The notes beneath the pieces are model-generated. The model saw nothing but the letters and a program-made list of their open reading frames with translations, did no database searches and was not told the DNA's origin. Below are positions 53,642 through 62,688 of a DNA stretch of 64,000 nucleotides, piece after piece. The position numbers and the translations under genes are program-made. Every line of letters begins with the position of its first letter. Position 1 is the stretch's first letter. The DNA lies in NCBI RefSeq assembly GCF_001718695.1, contig NZ_CP013422.1, positions 1,178,001 through 1,242,000 on the forward strand, written 5' to 3'. Source of the DNA: Burkholderia ubonensis (GTDB lineage Bacteria; Pseudomonadota; Gammaproteobacteria; Burkholderiales; Burkholderiaceae).

Positions 53642-54442
53642 TTACGCGCCGCCCGCCTCCCAGGCCGGCGCCCGCTTCGCGAAGAACGCGGCGAAGCCTT
53701 CCTTCGCCTCGTCCGTCGCGCGCACGCGCGAGATCGTCTGCGCGGTGAACGCCGCGCGTGCGTCCGACGGCGGATACTCGCCGATCGCATCGAAGAAGCG
53801 CTTGATCTCCATCAGCGCGTGCGGGCCGTTGCGGCTCAGCTCCGCGAGCGTCCTGGCGAGCGCATCGTCGAGCCCGTCGGCCGGCACGGCCTGATGGATC
53901 AGGCCGATCGCGACCGCCTCGCCCGCGCTCAACTGCGTCGCGGTCAGCGCGAGCCGGCGCGCCTGACGCTGGCCGACCGCCTCGACGAGATACGGGCCGA
54001 TCACGGCCGGCAGGATGCCGAAGCGCGCCTCGCTGACCGCGAAGCGCGCGTGGTCGCTCGCGATCACGATGTCGCACGCGGCGCACAGGCCGACGCCGCC
54101 GCCGAACGCGTGCCCCTGCACGCGCGCGACGGTCGGTTTCGGGCACTGCCGGATCGCGCGCATCATCGCCGCGAAGCGCTCCGCGTCGCGCAGGTTCGCC
54201 GCCGCATCGTTCGCGCTCGCGCGCTGCATCCACTGCAGGTCGGCGCCCGCGCAGAACGCGCGGCCGTCCGAGCGCAGCACGATCGCGCGCACGTCGTCGC
54301 GCGCGCCGAGCGCGGTGAATACATCCGTCAGCTCGGCGATCATCGTCTCGTCGAACGCGTTGAGCACGTCGCCGCGCGCGAGCGCGACGGTCGCGATGCC
54401 GCGCGCATCGACGCTGACGGCCAGGGTCTTCAATCCATCCAT
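53642..54442 (-). CDS. enoyl-CoA hydratase/isomerase
   Basis: A 266-residue crotonase-fold protein. SDGRAFCAGADLQWMQRASA forms the first half of the oxyanion hole, and VQGHAFGGGVGLCAACDIVI has the second. The catalytic glutamate is in FAVSEARFGILPAV; the second usual Glu position reads GPYLVEAVG. It hydrates an unsaturated acyl-CoA. Similarity of AFCAGADLxWMQR to methylglutaconyl-CoA hydratases makes LiuC-type activity possible, but the operon with paaK and paaH favours the phenylacetate pathway (PaaF/PaaG-like step). The start is ATG 54442 (MDGLKTLAVSVD). Last gene of the operon, 50 bp after paaK. Confidence 0.9.
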   Translation of the reverse strand: MDGLKTLAVSVDARGIATVALARGDVLNAFDETMIAELTDVFTALGARDDVRAIVLRSDGRAFCAGADLQWMQRASANDAAANLRDAERFAAMMRAIRQCPKPTVARVQGHAFGGGVGLCAACDIVIASDHARFAVSEARFGILPAVIGPYLVEAVGQRQARRLALTATQLSAGEAVAIGLIHQAVPADGLDDALARTLAELSRNGPHALMEIKRFFDAIGEYPPSDARAAFTAQTISRVRATDEAKEGFAAFFAKRAPAWEAGGA

Positions 54443-54492
54443 CGAACAGGTTTCCTCGGGTAGTCGCTCAGGTAATCGGTCAGTCAATGGGG

Positions 54493-55815
54493 TCACGCGG
54501 CATGCCGCCGGTCGATCACGCGCCTGGCCTTGCCGGTCGCGGTCGCCGGAATGCCGCCCGCCGGCAGCACCGTGACGCCCGCGGACACGCCGACCATCGT
54601 CTTGATCCGGTGCTGCAGCTCGCGCGCGATCGCGGCGCGCTCGCCGTCCGGCACGCCGGCGCCCGCTTCCGAACGCAGCTCGACCGAGAGATCGAGCCGG
54701 TCCATGTGGCCGTCGCGCGAGATCGTCAGCTGGTACTGGCCGGACAGCTTCGCTTGCGCGACGACCAGCTCCTCGATCTGGCTCGGGAACACGTTCACGC
54801 CGCGGATGATCATCATGTCGTCCGAACGGCCGGTGATCTTCGCGAGGCGGCGCATCGTGCGCGCGGTCGGCGGCAGCAGCGCGGTCAGGTCGCGGGTGCG
54901 GTAGCGGATCACCGGCATCGCTTCCTTCGTCAGCGACGTGAACACGAGTTCGCCCTCGCTGCCGTCCGGCAGCACCTCGCCCGTCACCGGGTCGATGATC
55001 TCGGGATAGAAATGGTCTTCCCAGACCACCGGGCCGTCCTTGGTCTCGATGCATTCGCACGCGACGCCCGGGCCCATCACTTCGGACAGCCCATAGATGT
55101 CGAGCGCGTCGATGCCGGCTCGCGCCTGCACTTCCTCGCGCAGCGCCTGCGTCCACGGCTCCGCGCCGAAGATGCCGATCTTCAGCGGCGACTCGGCCGG
55201 GTCCATGCCCTGCCGCACCATCTCGTCGATCAGGTTCAGCATGTACGACGGCGTGACGAGGATGATCCTCGGCTCGAAATCGCGGATCAGCTGCACCTGC
55301 TTCTCGGTCTGCCCGCCCGACATCGGCACGACCATGCAGCCGAGCCGCTCCGCGCCGTAATGAATGCCGAGGCCGCCCGTGAACAGCCCGTAGCCGAACG
55401 CGTTGTGCAGCGTGTCGCCGGGACGCCCGCCCGCCGCGCGGATCGAGCGCGCGATCACGTTCGCCCAGGTGTCGATGTCGCGCGCGGTGTAGCCGACCAC
55501 GGTCGGCTTGCCGGTCGTGCCGCTCGATGCGTGCACGCGCACCACCTGCTGGCGCGGCACCGCGAACAGCCCGAACGGGTAGTTGTCGCGGAAGTCGGCT
55601 TTCGTCGTGAACGGAAATTTCGCGAGATCGGCGAGCGTCGCCAGGTCGTCCGGATGCACGCCCGCCGCGTCGAACGAGCGGCGGTAGTGCGGGACGTTGT
55701 CGTACGCGTGCCGCAGCGACCACTTGAGCCGCTGCAGCTGCAGCGCCTGGAGTTCGTCACGGCTCGCGGTCTCGATCGGGTCGAGCGCGGCCATCGGGTG
55801 CGTCGGGGCAGTCAT
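54493..55815 (-). CDS. paaK: phenylacetate--CoA ligase
   Basis: A 440-residue adenylate-forming ligase: phenylacetate + ATP + CoA to phenylacetyl-CoA, the entry step of aerobic phenylacetate degradation. VRVHASSGTTGKPTVVGYTA is the ATP-binding P-loop. FGAEPWTQALREEVQARAGI and IYGLSEVMGPGVACEC hold the adenylate-binding region, and YRTRDLTALL and ITGRSDDMMIIRGVNVFPSQ the hinge. The C-terminal catalytic lysine is likely in GIPATATGKARRVIDRR. Length and order match PaaK. It is the middle gene, 55 bp after paaH, under the palindromic operator upstream of paaH. Confidence 0.95.
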   Translation of the reverse strand: MTAPTHPMAALDPIETASRDELQALQLQRLKWSLRHAYDNVPHYRRSFDAAGVHPDDLATLADLAKFPFTTKADFRDNYPFGLFAVPRQQVVRVHASSGTTGKPTVVGYTARDIDTWANVIARSIRAAGGRPGDTLHNAFGYGLFTGGLGIHYGAERLGCMVVPMSGGQTEKQVQLIRDFEPRIILVTPSYMLNLIDEMVRQGMDPAESPLKIGIFGAEPWTQALREEVQARAGIDALDIYGLSEVMGPGVACECIETKDGPVVWEDHFYPEIIDPVTGEVLPDGSEGELVFTSLTKEAMPVIRYRTRDLTALLPPTARTMRRLAKITGRSDDMMIIRGVNVFPSQIEELVVAQAKLSGQYQLTISRDGHMDRLDLSVELRSEAGAGVPDGERAAIARELQHRIKTMVGVSAGVTVLPAGGIPATATGKARRVIDRRHAA

Positions 55816-55870
55816 CGGGGAGCTCCTCCAGTGGCGTGATGTCGTTATCGTGATCGGGGGAAAGCGGCGG

Positions 55871-57427
55871 TCAGGACCGGAACGCGCGGCCGGCCGCGCG
55901 CAGCGCGGCGATGCGCGGCGACACGCGGTAGCGGTCCTCGCCGTAGCTCGCGGCCAGATGCGACAGCACGCGATGCACGCGCGCGATGCCGATCGCGTCA
56001 GCCCACGCGAGCGGGCCGCATGGATAATTGACGCCCTTTTCCATCGCGAGATCGAGGTCGGCGGGCGAGCACACGCCCTGGTTCACCGTGTCGGCCGCTT
56101 CGTTCGCGAGCATCGCGACGGTGCGCATCACGATCATGCCCGGCACGTCGGCCAGGCCGACCACGCGAAAGCCCGCCTGCTGGAACAGGCCGACCGCGTC
56201 CGCATAGGCCGCGTCGCTGCACTGGAGCGCGCGGGTCAGCGCGACGAGCCCGGCCTGCGCGTAGTCGCGTGCGAGGTCGACGAGCACGAGGTCGGCCACG
56301 CCCGTCTGCACGGCGCGCTCGGTCGCGGTGTGGCCGTCGGTCAGCGCGATCGACGCGCGGCCGGCCGTCGCGAGCAGGTCGTCGGGATGGGCATCCGCAT
56401 GCCGCGCGCCGGCCACGCGTTCGGCGACGCGCACGCGCAGCGCATCGGCCGGGCCGTCCTGCGCGAACAGCGTGACGGCCGCGGGCGCGTCGCACGGCGC
56501 CTCGACGTCCGGCGCCGGCGGCGTTGCGCCGTCCGCATACGAATAGAAGCCGCGGCCGGACTTGCGGCCGAGGAAGCCCGCGTTGACGAGTTCCTGCTGG
56601 ATCAGCGACGGCGTGAAGCGCGGATCGTTGAAGTACGCGCGGAACACCGACTCGGTCACCGCGAAGTTCACGTCGTGGCCGATCAGGTCCATCAGCTCGA
56701 ACGGCCCCATCCGGAATCCGCCCGCTTCGCGCATCACCGCGTCGATCGACGCGGGCGCGCCGCCCTGCTCGTTCAGCACGCGCAGCGCCTCCGCGTAGTA
56801 CGGCCGCGCGACGCGGTTGACGATGAAGCCCGGCGTCGACTTCGCCAGCACCGGCCGCTTGCCCCACGCGGCGGCGGTGTCGTACAGCACCTGCGCAACC
56901 TCGGGCGCGGTCGCGAGCCCGCTGACCACCTCGACGAGCGCCATCAGCGGCGCGGGATTGAAGAAATGCAGGCCGGCGACCCGCTGCGGCGCGCGCAGGC
57001 CGGCCGCGATCGCCGTGATCGAGATCGACGACGTGTTGGTCGCGAGCAGGCACGCGTCGTCGACATGGCGCTCGAGCGTCGCGAAGATCTCGCGCTTCAC
57101 GTCGAGCCGCTCGGCCGCCGCCTCGACGACCAGCGCGGCGGGCGCGAAGTCGGCCAGCGCGCGCACCGCGCTCACGCGGTTCGCCGCGGCTTGCGCCTGC
57201 GCCGGGTCGAGCCGGCCCTTCTCCGCGAGACGCGCGAACTGCGTGCGAATCCCGGCGAGCGCCTTGTCGCAGGCCGCTTCGTTCAGGTCGTACAGCAGTA
57301 CCGGATGGCCGGCCGCCGCCGCGACCTGCGCGATGCCCGCGCCCATCGCGCCCGCGCCGATCACGCCGACGACCGCCGCCGGCGCCAGCGCGCCCGGGTT
57401 CACCGATTGTGCAGAGAAAACAGCCAT
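55871..57427 (-). CDS. paaH: 3-hydroxyacyl-CoA dehydrogenase, phenylacetate pathway
   Basis: A 518-residue NAD-dependent dehydrogenase of the PaaH/PaaC type. The Rossmann fold is at residues about 17-45 (AAVVGVIGAGAMGAGIAQVA). The catalytic region is VAGLHFFNPAPLMALVEVVS (the His-Glu pair HFFNPxxxMxLVE), followed by KSTPGFIVNRVARPYYAEAL. A second, C-terminal 3HCDH domain carries GLADVPGMIVMRTVAMLANE and GVNYPCGPLAWADAIG. It oxidises 3-hydroxyadipyl-CoA to 3-oxoadipyl-CoA. Start ATG 57427 (MAVFSAQSVNPGALAP). First gene of paaH-paaK-ech; the PaaR-like operator and a TATAAT box lie just upstream. Confidence 0.94.
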   Translation of the reverse strand: MAVFSAQSVNPGALAPAAVVGVIGAGAMGAGIAQVAAAAGHPVLLYDLNEAACDKALAGIRTQFARLAEKGRLDPAQAQAAANRVSAVRALADFAPAALVVEAAAERLDVKREIFATLERHVDDACLLATNTSSISITAIAAGLRAPQRVAGLHFFNPAPLMALVEVVSGLATAPEVAQVLYDTAAAWGKRPVLAKSTPGFIVNRVARPYYAEALRVLNEQGGAPASIDAVMREAGGFRMGPFELMDLIGHDVNFAVTESVFRAYFNDPRFTPSLIQQELVNAGFLGRKSGRGFYSYADGATPPAPDVEAPCDAPAAVTLFAQDGPADALRVRVAERVAGARHADAHPDDLLATAGRASIALTDGHTATERAVQTGVADLVLVDLARDYAQAGLVALTRALQCSDAAYADAVGLFQQAGFRVVGLADVPGMIVMRTVAMLANEAADTVNQGVCSPADLDLAMEKGVNYPCGPLAWADAIGIARVHRVLSHLAASYGEDRYRVSPRIAALRAAGRAFRS

Positions 57428-57462
57428 CGCTTGCGATCCATCAAGAAGTGGGAATGCCGGCG

Positions 57463-57483
57463 ATTATAAACCGACCGGTCGGT
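57463..57483 (-). promoter_or_regulatory. paaH promoter with PaaR-type operator
   Basis: ACCGACCGGTCGGT (57470-57483) is a perfect 14-bp palindrome. On the minus strand it lies directly before TATAAT (57468-57463), a perfect -10 box 36 bp upstream of ATG 57427. A repressor there would block RNA polymerase. The sequence matches the conserved palindrome reported at Burkholderia paa promoters controlled by the TetR protein PaaR, which is not encoded in this window. A -35 box is poor. Confidence 0.85.
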
Positions 57484-57959
57484 AGATTTATGTCAGGGCG
57501 AGCCCGGATTCGTTGGGCAATGCCGCTTTACGGAAACTGCAGGAAAGGAATCATGCGGCAACGGGACGCTTTATCGAACGAAAATTCACTAAATCTCTGG
57601 AAAATCGCGCAGTAGACCTTCAACGTGTGATAAAATCCGACAAATTGCAGCATCCCTGGGGAACCGCGCGCAGCCGCCTCTCGTCGCCGTGGCGGCGTTC
57701 GGGTCGGTCGTCGGCCGGTCTGCCTGTCGGCCCGCGCATCCCGTCATCGGTACCCGGTCGCATCAACCCGCTTCATCCAGCGACGGGCTTCGGCCCGCCC
57801 GCACCCCTCGCCGCCCCGCTGCGGCAGACCCGACGCAGCACGGCTTCGTGCTGTCATCCGTCGAGCTTCATCGTCATCGTTCGGCGCATCACCCGGCCGG
57901 GCTTCGTCCAACCCGTGACGGCGCGTCGTGCGCCGCCACTCGAATAAGGAAAACCCTCC
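57484..57959. other. intergenic/leader region before the Ca2+/H+ antiporter gene
   Basis: There are 476 bases between the paaH operator and the antiporter. A plausible plus-strand -10 (TAAAAT in GTGTGATAAAATCC at about 57626-57639) would leave a leader of roughly 310 nt, long enough for a riboregulator. I see no consensus for a yybP-ykoY or Mg2+ element. AAGGA lies 11-7 bases before ATG 57960. Confidence 0.45.
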
Positions 57960-59048
57960 ATGCCGATGTCGTCCAACCCGCTCCCGCGCTGGACCCTCTG
58001 GGCCCCGCTTGCCGCCTGGCTGGTGCTCGCGCTGTCGCGCGTCGTGCCGGCCGAAGGTCTCGTCATCGCACTGTTCGCGGCCGCGCTCGCCGGCTCCGTG
58101 TTCGCTGCGGTCCACCATGCCGAGGTCGTCGCGCACCGCGTCGGCGAACCGTTCGGCACGCTCGTGCTCGCCGTCGCCGTGACCGTCATCGAAGTCGCGC
58201 TGATCGTGTCGGTGATGCTCGGCGCGGGCCCCGAGAAATCCGGCCTCGCGCGCGACACCGTGTTCGCCGCGGTGATGATCATCTGCAACGGCATCGTCGG
58301 CCTGTGCCTGCTCGTCGGCGCCTGGCGGCACGGCGAGCAGGACTTCCAGGGGCGCGGTGCGAGCAAGGCGCTCGCGGTGCTCGCGTCGCTGTCGGTGCTG
58401 TCGCTCGTGATGCCGAACTACCTGAGCGCCGCGCCGGGCCCGCTGTTCTCGCGGTCGCAGCTCGCGTTCGCGGGCGTGTCGTCGCTGGTGCTGTACGGCG
58501 TGTTCGTGTTCGTGCAGACCGTGCGCCACCGCGACTACTTCCTCGCCGACCACGACAGCGCGAACGAATCCGTCCACGCGGCACCGCCGAGCAGCCGCAC
58601 CGCGCTGGTCAGCCTGCTGTTCCTGTTCGTCAGCCTCGTCGCGGTCGTGCTGCTCGCGAAGCTGCTGTCGCCGGCCGTCGAGCACGCGGTGCTGCAGCTC
58701 GGCCTGCCGGAAGCCGCCGTCGGCATCGTGATCGCCGCGCTCGTGCTGCTGCCCGAAGGGCTCGCGGCCGTTACCGCGGCGCGCGCGAATCGCCTGCAGA
58801 CCAGCATGAACCTCGCGCTCGGCTCGGCGCTCGCGAGCATCGGGCTCACGATTCCGACGGTCGCCGCGGTGTTCATCTGGGTCGGCCAGCCGCTCACGCT
58901 CGGCATCGGCGCGATGGAAACCGTGCTGCTGTCGCTGACGCTGCTCGTCAGCACGCTGACGCTCAGCGCCGGACGCACGACCGTGCTGCACGGCGTCGTG
59001 CACCTGTCGCTGTTCGCCGCCTATCTGTTCCTGTCGGTCACGCACTGA
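57960..59048 (+). CDS. calcium:proton antiporter (CaCA family, ChaA-like)
   Basis: A 362-residue membrane protein with about eleven hydrophobic segments. The two alpha repeats are visible: GEPFGTLVLAVAVTVIEVAL in the first half, and LPEGLAAVTAARANRLQTSM with NLALGSALASIGLTIPTVAA in the second, each with a buried acidic residue. This is the ChaA/CAX pattern, exporting Ca2+ (and perhaps Na+/K+) in exchange for H+. The start has AAGGAAAACCCTCC before ATG 57960; a second ATG lies 2 codons in. The upstream leader is long. It is convergent with a LysR gene. Confidence 0.9.
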   Translation: MPMSSNPLPRWTLWAPLAAWLVLALSRVVPAEGLVIALFAAALAGSVFAAVHHAEVVAHRVGEPFGTLVLAVAVTVIEVALIVSVMLGAGPEKSGLARDTVFAAVMIICNGIVGLCLLVGAWRHGEQDFQGRGASKALAVLASLSVLSLVMPNYLSAAPGPLFSRSQLAFAGVSSLVLYGVFVFVQTVRHRDYFLADHDSANESVHAAPPSSRTALVSLLFLFVSLVAVVLLAKLLSPAVEHAVLQLGLPEAAVGIVIAALVLLPEGLAAVTAARANRLQTSMNLALGSALASIGLTIPTVAAVFIWVGQPLTLGIGAMETVLLSLTLLVSTLTLSAGRTTVLHGVVHLSLFAAYLFLSVTH

Positions 59049-59127
59049 GCGGCGGGCCGCCCGGCGCAACGGCGGCGCTGCGCCGCGCCCGCAACGCGCG
59101 GCGCGCTCGCCGCTTCAGCCCGCCGGG

Positions 59128-60033
59128 CTAGACACCGTCGGCCGCGCCTTCGGTCAGGAACTGACCGACCATCGCGTTGAAGCGCGGCAACGCGGGGTTG
59201 TCGTTGTCCGTACGCCACGCGAGATACAGCTCGGCCGCGACGTCGGCGTTCGCGAGCGGCCGGAACGCGACGCCGCCGACGTGCAGCGCGCGCGCCGACG
59301 CCGGCACCAGCGCCGCGCCGAGCCCCGCGCGCACGAGCCCGAGCATCGTGTGCGTCTGCCCGACGTAGTGCAGATAGTTCGGCAGCCGCCCGGCGCTCGC
59401 GAACATGCCCGAGATCACGTCGTGGAAGTACTTGCCCTCGTTCGGCGAATACGCGATGAACGGCTGCCGGTCGAGATCGTCGGGGCCGATCCGTTCCCGC
59501 GCGGCGAGCGCCGAGCCTTCCGCGACCGCGACCAGCAGCGGCTCGCGCAGCGCCAGCCGGTATTCGAGCGGCTGCCGGGCCGCGCGCTGCCGCACGAAGC
59601 CCGCGTCGAGCATCCGCGACACGAGCGCGTCGATCTGCACCGTCGACACCATCTCGCGCAACTCGACGTCGACGTCCGGCAGCGCATGCGCGGCGTGCGC
59701 GAGCAGCATCGGGATCATCCGGTACGCGCTGACCGCGGTGAACCCGAGCGTGATGCGCCCCGCGTCGCCGCGCGCGACGCGCTGCGCGGCCTGCTCCGCC
59801 CGCGCGGAAAACTCGAGGATGTGCCGCGCATCGCGCAGGAAGCGCTCGCCGGCGGCGGTCAGGCTCACCTGCCGGCTGCTGCGCTCGAGCAGCGCGATGC
59901 CGAGCGCATGCTCGAGCAACTGGATCTGCCGGCTGAGCGGCGGCTGCGTCATGAAGAGCCGCTTCGCCGCGCGGCCGAAATGCAGTTCCTCGGCGACCGC
60001 GACGAAGCAGCGAAGCTGGTGCAATTCAATCAT
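59128..60033 (-). CDS. LysR family transcriptional regulator (BenM/CatR type)
   Basis: A 301-residue LysR protein. It starts MIELHQLRCFVAVAEELHFG with helix-turn-helix RLFMTQPPLSRQIQLLEHAL. HFGRAA and the wing LLERSSRQVSLTAAGERFL are typical of the BenM/CatR group that senses aromatic acids. The effector domain has FTAVSAYRMIPMLLAHAAHA and VRAGLGAALVPASARAL. It has no divergent partner here, since the next gene on the same strand is another LysR, so its target is probably elsewhere. Confidence 0.93.
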   Translation of the reverse strand: MIELHQLRCFVAVAEELHFGRAAKRLFMTQPPLSRQIQLLEHALGIALLERSSRQVSLTAAGERFLRDARHILEFSARAEQAAQRVARGDAGRITLGFTAVSAYRMIPMLLAHAAHALPDVDVELREMVSTVQIDALVSRMLDAGFVRQRAARQPLEYRLALREPLLVAVAEGSALAARERIGPDDLDRQPFIAYSPNEGKYFHDVISGMFASAGRLPNYLHYVGQTHTMLGLVRAGLGAALVPASARALHVGGVAFRPLANADVAAELYLAWRTDNDNPALPRFNAMVGQFLTEGAADGV

Positions 60034-60101
60034 TCAGATGCCGGATCGATCGATTGACTTGTGATGCGCGGGCATCGCCGCCCCCGCCGACAGCGTCACG
60101 C

Positions 60102-61070
60102 TCACGCGCGCTTGAGGCCGTCCGGCGCGTGCTCGACGGTCAGCCGGTCCAGCTCGCGCAGGTCTTCTTCCAGCGCGGGCGTGAGCGTCGTGCGCAGGTG
60201 TTCGAGGAAAGTGCGGATCTTCGCGTCGAGATAGCGGCGCGTCGCGTACACCGCGTAGACGCTCAGCGTCTGCAGCCGGTATTCCGGCAGCACGCGGATC
60301 AGCCGCCCCTCGCGGATATCGTCGAGCACCGTATACAACGCGACGCATGCGATCCCGCGCCCGGCGCGCACGGCGACGCACAGCGCGTCCGGCACGTTGA
60401 CCTGGAACGGCGCGGGCGGCAGCTCGAACACCTGCTCGTCGCCGTCCTTGTGCTCGAGCCGCCATTCGCTGGCCGGCGACGCCGGCGTGTCGAGCCGCAG
60501 GCAGGTGTGCTTCGGCAGGTCTTCCGGCGTCTGCGGCGTGCCGTGCCGCGCGAGGTATTCGCGCGACGCGACGAGCACGCTGCAGCTCGTGCCGCAGGTT
60601 TGCGCGACATAGCCCGAATCCGGCAGCTGCGACGCGGTGACGATCGACACGTCGTAGCCCTCCTCGACCAGGTTCGGCATCCGCTGCGCGAGCGTCAGCT
60701 CGACCGACACGTCCGGGTTGTCCTCCTGGTAGCGGACGATCGACGACACGACGTGGCTCTGCCCGAGCCCCGTCATCGCGTGGATGCGCATCTTGCCGGT
60801 CGGCCGCAACAGCGCGTTGCGCGCCTCCGCGTTCGCATAGTCGATTTCCGCGAGGATCGATTTCGCCCGCTCGAAATAGCGCTGGCCGCTCTCGGTGAGG
60901 CCGAGGTGACGCGTCGTGCGATGCAGGAGGCGCGTTTGCACGTGCGCCTCGAGGTTCGAGACGGCGCGCGACACCTGCGCGGTGGTCGCGTCGATCTCCT
61001 TCGCGACCGCGGTGAAACTGCCGGCTTCGACGACGCGCACGAACAGGCGCATGTTTTCGAGCATGTCCAT
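60102..61070 (-). CDS. LysR family transcriptional regulator
   Basis: A 322-residue LysR protein with the sequence MDMLENMRLFVRVVEAGSFT and helix-turn-helix EIDATTAQVSRAVSNLEAHV. LLHRTTRHLGLTESGQRYFE is the wing, and YDVSIVTASQLPDSGYVAQT and HTCLRLDTPASPASEW lie in the effector domain. This pattern is the DsdC/YhjC (CrgA-like) branch of the family. The start is ATG 61070; 24 upstream in-frame codons are not protein-like. It lies 68 bp upstream of the other LysR gene on the same strand. Targets unknown. The 372 bases upstream, 61071-61442, hold its promoter and the operator for the HPP gene. Confidence 0.92.
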   Translation of the reverse strand: MDMLENMRLFVRVVEAGSFTAVAKEIDATTAQVSRAVSNLEAHVQTRLLHRTTRHLGLTESGQRYFERAKSILAEIDYANAEARNALLRPTGKMRIHAMTGLGQSHVVSSIVRYQEDNPDVSVELTLAQRMPNLVEEGYDVSIVTASQLPDSGYVAQTCGTSCSVLVASREYLARHGTPQTPEDLPKHTCLRLDTPASPASEWRLEHKDGDEQVFELPPAPFQVNVPDALCVAVRAGRGIACVALYTVLDDIREGRLIRVLPEYRLQTLSVYAVYATRRYLDAKIRTFLEHLRTTLTPALEEDLRELDRLTVEHAPDGLKRA

Positions 61071-61359
61071 TGAATTGGCTTGGGGAAAGTAGATAGATGG
61101 GAAGGCGTCGGCCGCGCTCGCGTCAGGTGGGGAACGGAACACGGCCGGGAACCACGACGACGCGATTCCCCATGCCGGAGAAGAGGCGGGAGAGCGGGCA
61201 TCGCATGCGTGGTCAGGACGTTCGGGGGAAATCGGTGCGCGGAATTGTACGCCGCTGCGGACGAACGTGCGCTGCTGCGCCCGAAGTTTTCATCCGGCGA
61301 AAGCTTCCCGAAAGCCTCGCCGGCCGCGCGCACGCAACACCGTGATGGGGCGCCGCAAT

Positions 61360-61380
61360 TTATATCACAACGCGATATAA
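61360..61380. promoter_or_regulatory. inverted repeat upstream of the HPP-CBS gene, candidate MarR operator
   Basis: TTATATC-N7-GATATAA (61360-61380) is a perfect 7-bp inverted repeat in an AT-rich patch, 62 bp before ATG 61443. Its reverse complement matches the site before the marR gene (62689-62709) at 16 of 21 positions, including the shared core GTTGTGAT. Confidence 0.65.
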
Positions 61381-61442
61381 TGCCGCACCCCCGTACCCCG
61401 ACACGCGCGCATCGTCCGCTTCTTTCTTCCCAGGCAGGTTCC

Positions 61443-62632
61443 ATGTCGTCCGGCCCCTCCACGTCCCGTCGCACGCTGCAGCAATGGCTGCACAGCTTCA
61501 CCCCTCTTCCGATGACCCTCGGCTGGCGCGAGCGCCTGCGCTCGTGCGCCGGTGCGCTGGTCGGCATCGCGACGGTCGGCTTCACGATGAAGGTCGTGCC
61601 CGGCGTGCCGGGGCTCGTGCCGCTGCTGGTCGCGCCGATGGGCGCGTCGGCGGTGCTGCTGTTCGCGGTGCCCGCGAGCCCGCTCGCGCAGCCGTGGTCG
61701 ATCATCGGCGGCAACCTGGTCGCGGCGACGGTCGGCGTCGCGTGCGCGCAGTGGATCGCCGATCCGGTCACGGCCGCCGCGGTGGCGGTCGCGTGCGCGA
61801 TCGGCGGAATGTTCGCGCTGCGCTGCGTGCATCCGCCGTCGGGCGCGGTCGCGCTGACGGCCGTGCTCGGCGGGCCGGCGATCCACCGGCTCGGCTTCGG
61901 CTTCGTGCTCGAGCCGATCGCGCTGCAATCGGCGATCCTGCTGTCGGCGGCGCTCGTCTACCACGCGCTGACGGGCCACCGCTATCCGCACGGCGGCGTG
62001 CGGCCCGACGCGAAGCCGCAGGCGGGCGGCGTGTGCCGGCGCGCGCACGCGGTGGCCGCGGTGGCTTTACGCGCGAGGATCTCGACGCGGTGCTCAAGCG
62101 CCGCGGCGAATGGCTCGACGTCGATCCGAACGACCTCGAGGCGCTGCTGCGCGAAACCGAACTTCAAGCCTACGCGCGCACGTTCGGCCAGCTCACCTGC
62201 GCCGACCTGATGACGAAGGACGCGATCAGCATCGCGCCGTCGACGTCGGTGACGGCCGCGCTCACGCTGCTCGACCGCCATCGCGTGAAGGCGCTGCCCG
62301 TCGTCGATGCGGACCGCCGGCTGGTCGGCATCGTCACCCGCGCCGACCTGACGCGCTACCTGCGCCGCCCGACGGCGCTGTGGCAGCGCCTGTCCGCGCG
62401 CCTGCCGGAATCGTTCGGCGGCCAGCTGGCGAGCGTCGACACGGTGATGAGCCGCGACGTCGCGTCGGTGCCGCAATCGCTGCCGCTCACGGCGCTCGTG
62501 CCGCTGTTCACGCACTCGGGCCACCACCACATTCCGGTCGTCGACGCATCGCACCGGCTCGTCGGCATCATTACCCAGACCGACCTCGTCACGGGCCTGT
62601 ACCGGCAGACGCAGATGCTGGAAGCCGCATGA
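61443..62632 (+). pseudogene. HPP family membrane protein with CBS pair, broken by a single-base frameshift
   Basis: Repaired, this is a 396-residue protein. The N-terminal HPP domain (residues about 20-180) has four or five membrane spans and LRCVHPPSGAVALTAVLGGP, with the diagnostic HPP. The C-terminal part is a pair of CBS domains (LMTKDAISIAPSTSVTAALT, VVDADRRLVGIVTRADLTRY; VMSRDVASVPQSLPLTALVP, VVDASHRLVGIITQTDLVTG). The first frame runs from ATG 61443 to about 62060 (AHAVAA); the CBS part continues in another frame (GGFTREDLDAVLKRR). Adding one G at 62060-62061 gives VAAGGFTRED. HPP proteins include nitrite transporters; CBS pairs usually bind adenosine nucleotides. The break removes the CBS domains unless it is an error. 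Confidence 0.9.
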
Positions 62633-62688
62633 CCTGACGCCGCCGCGCGGCGCGTTCCGCGCTGGCGCCGCCGGTGCAATTCGCGCAT

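Noticed and set aside
57640..57959. A yybP-ykoY manganese riboswitch before the Ca2+/H+ antiporter
   Set aside because: The GGGGAGUAG-type consensus is absent; gene family alone is not evidence.
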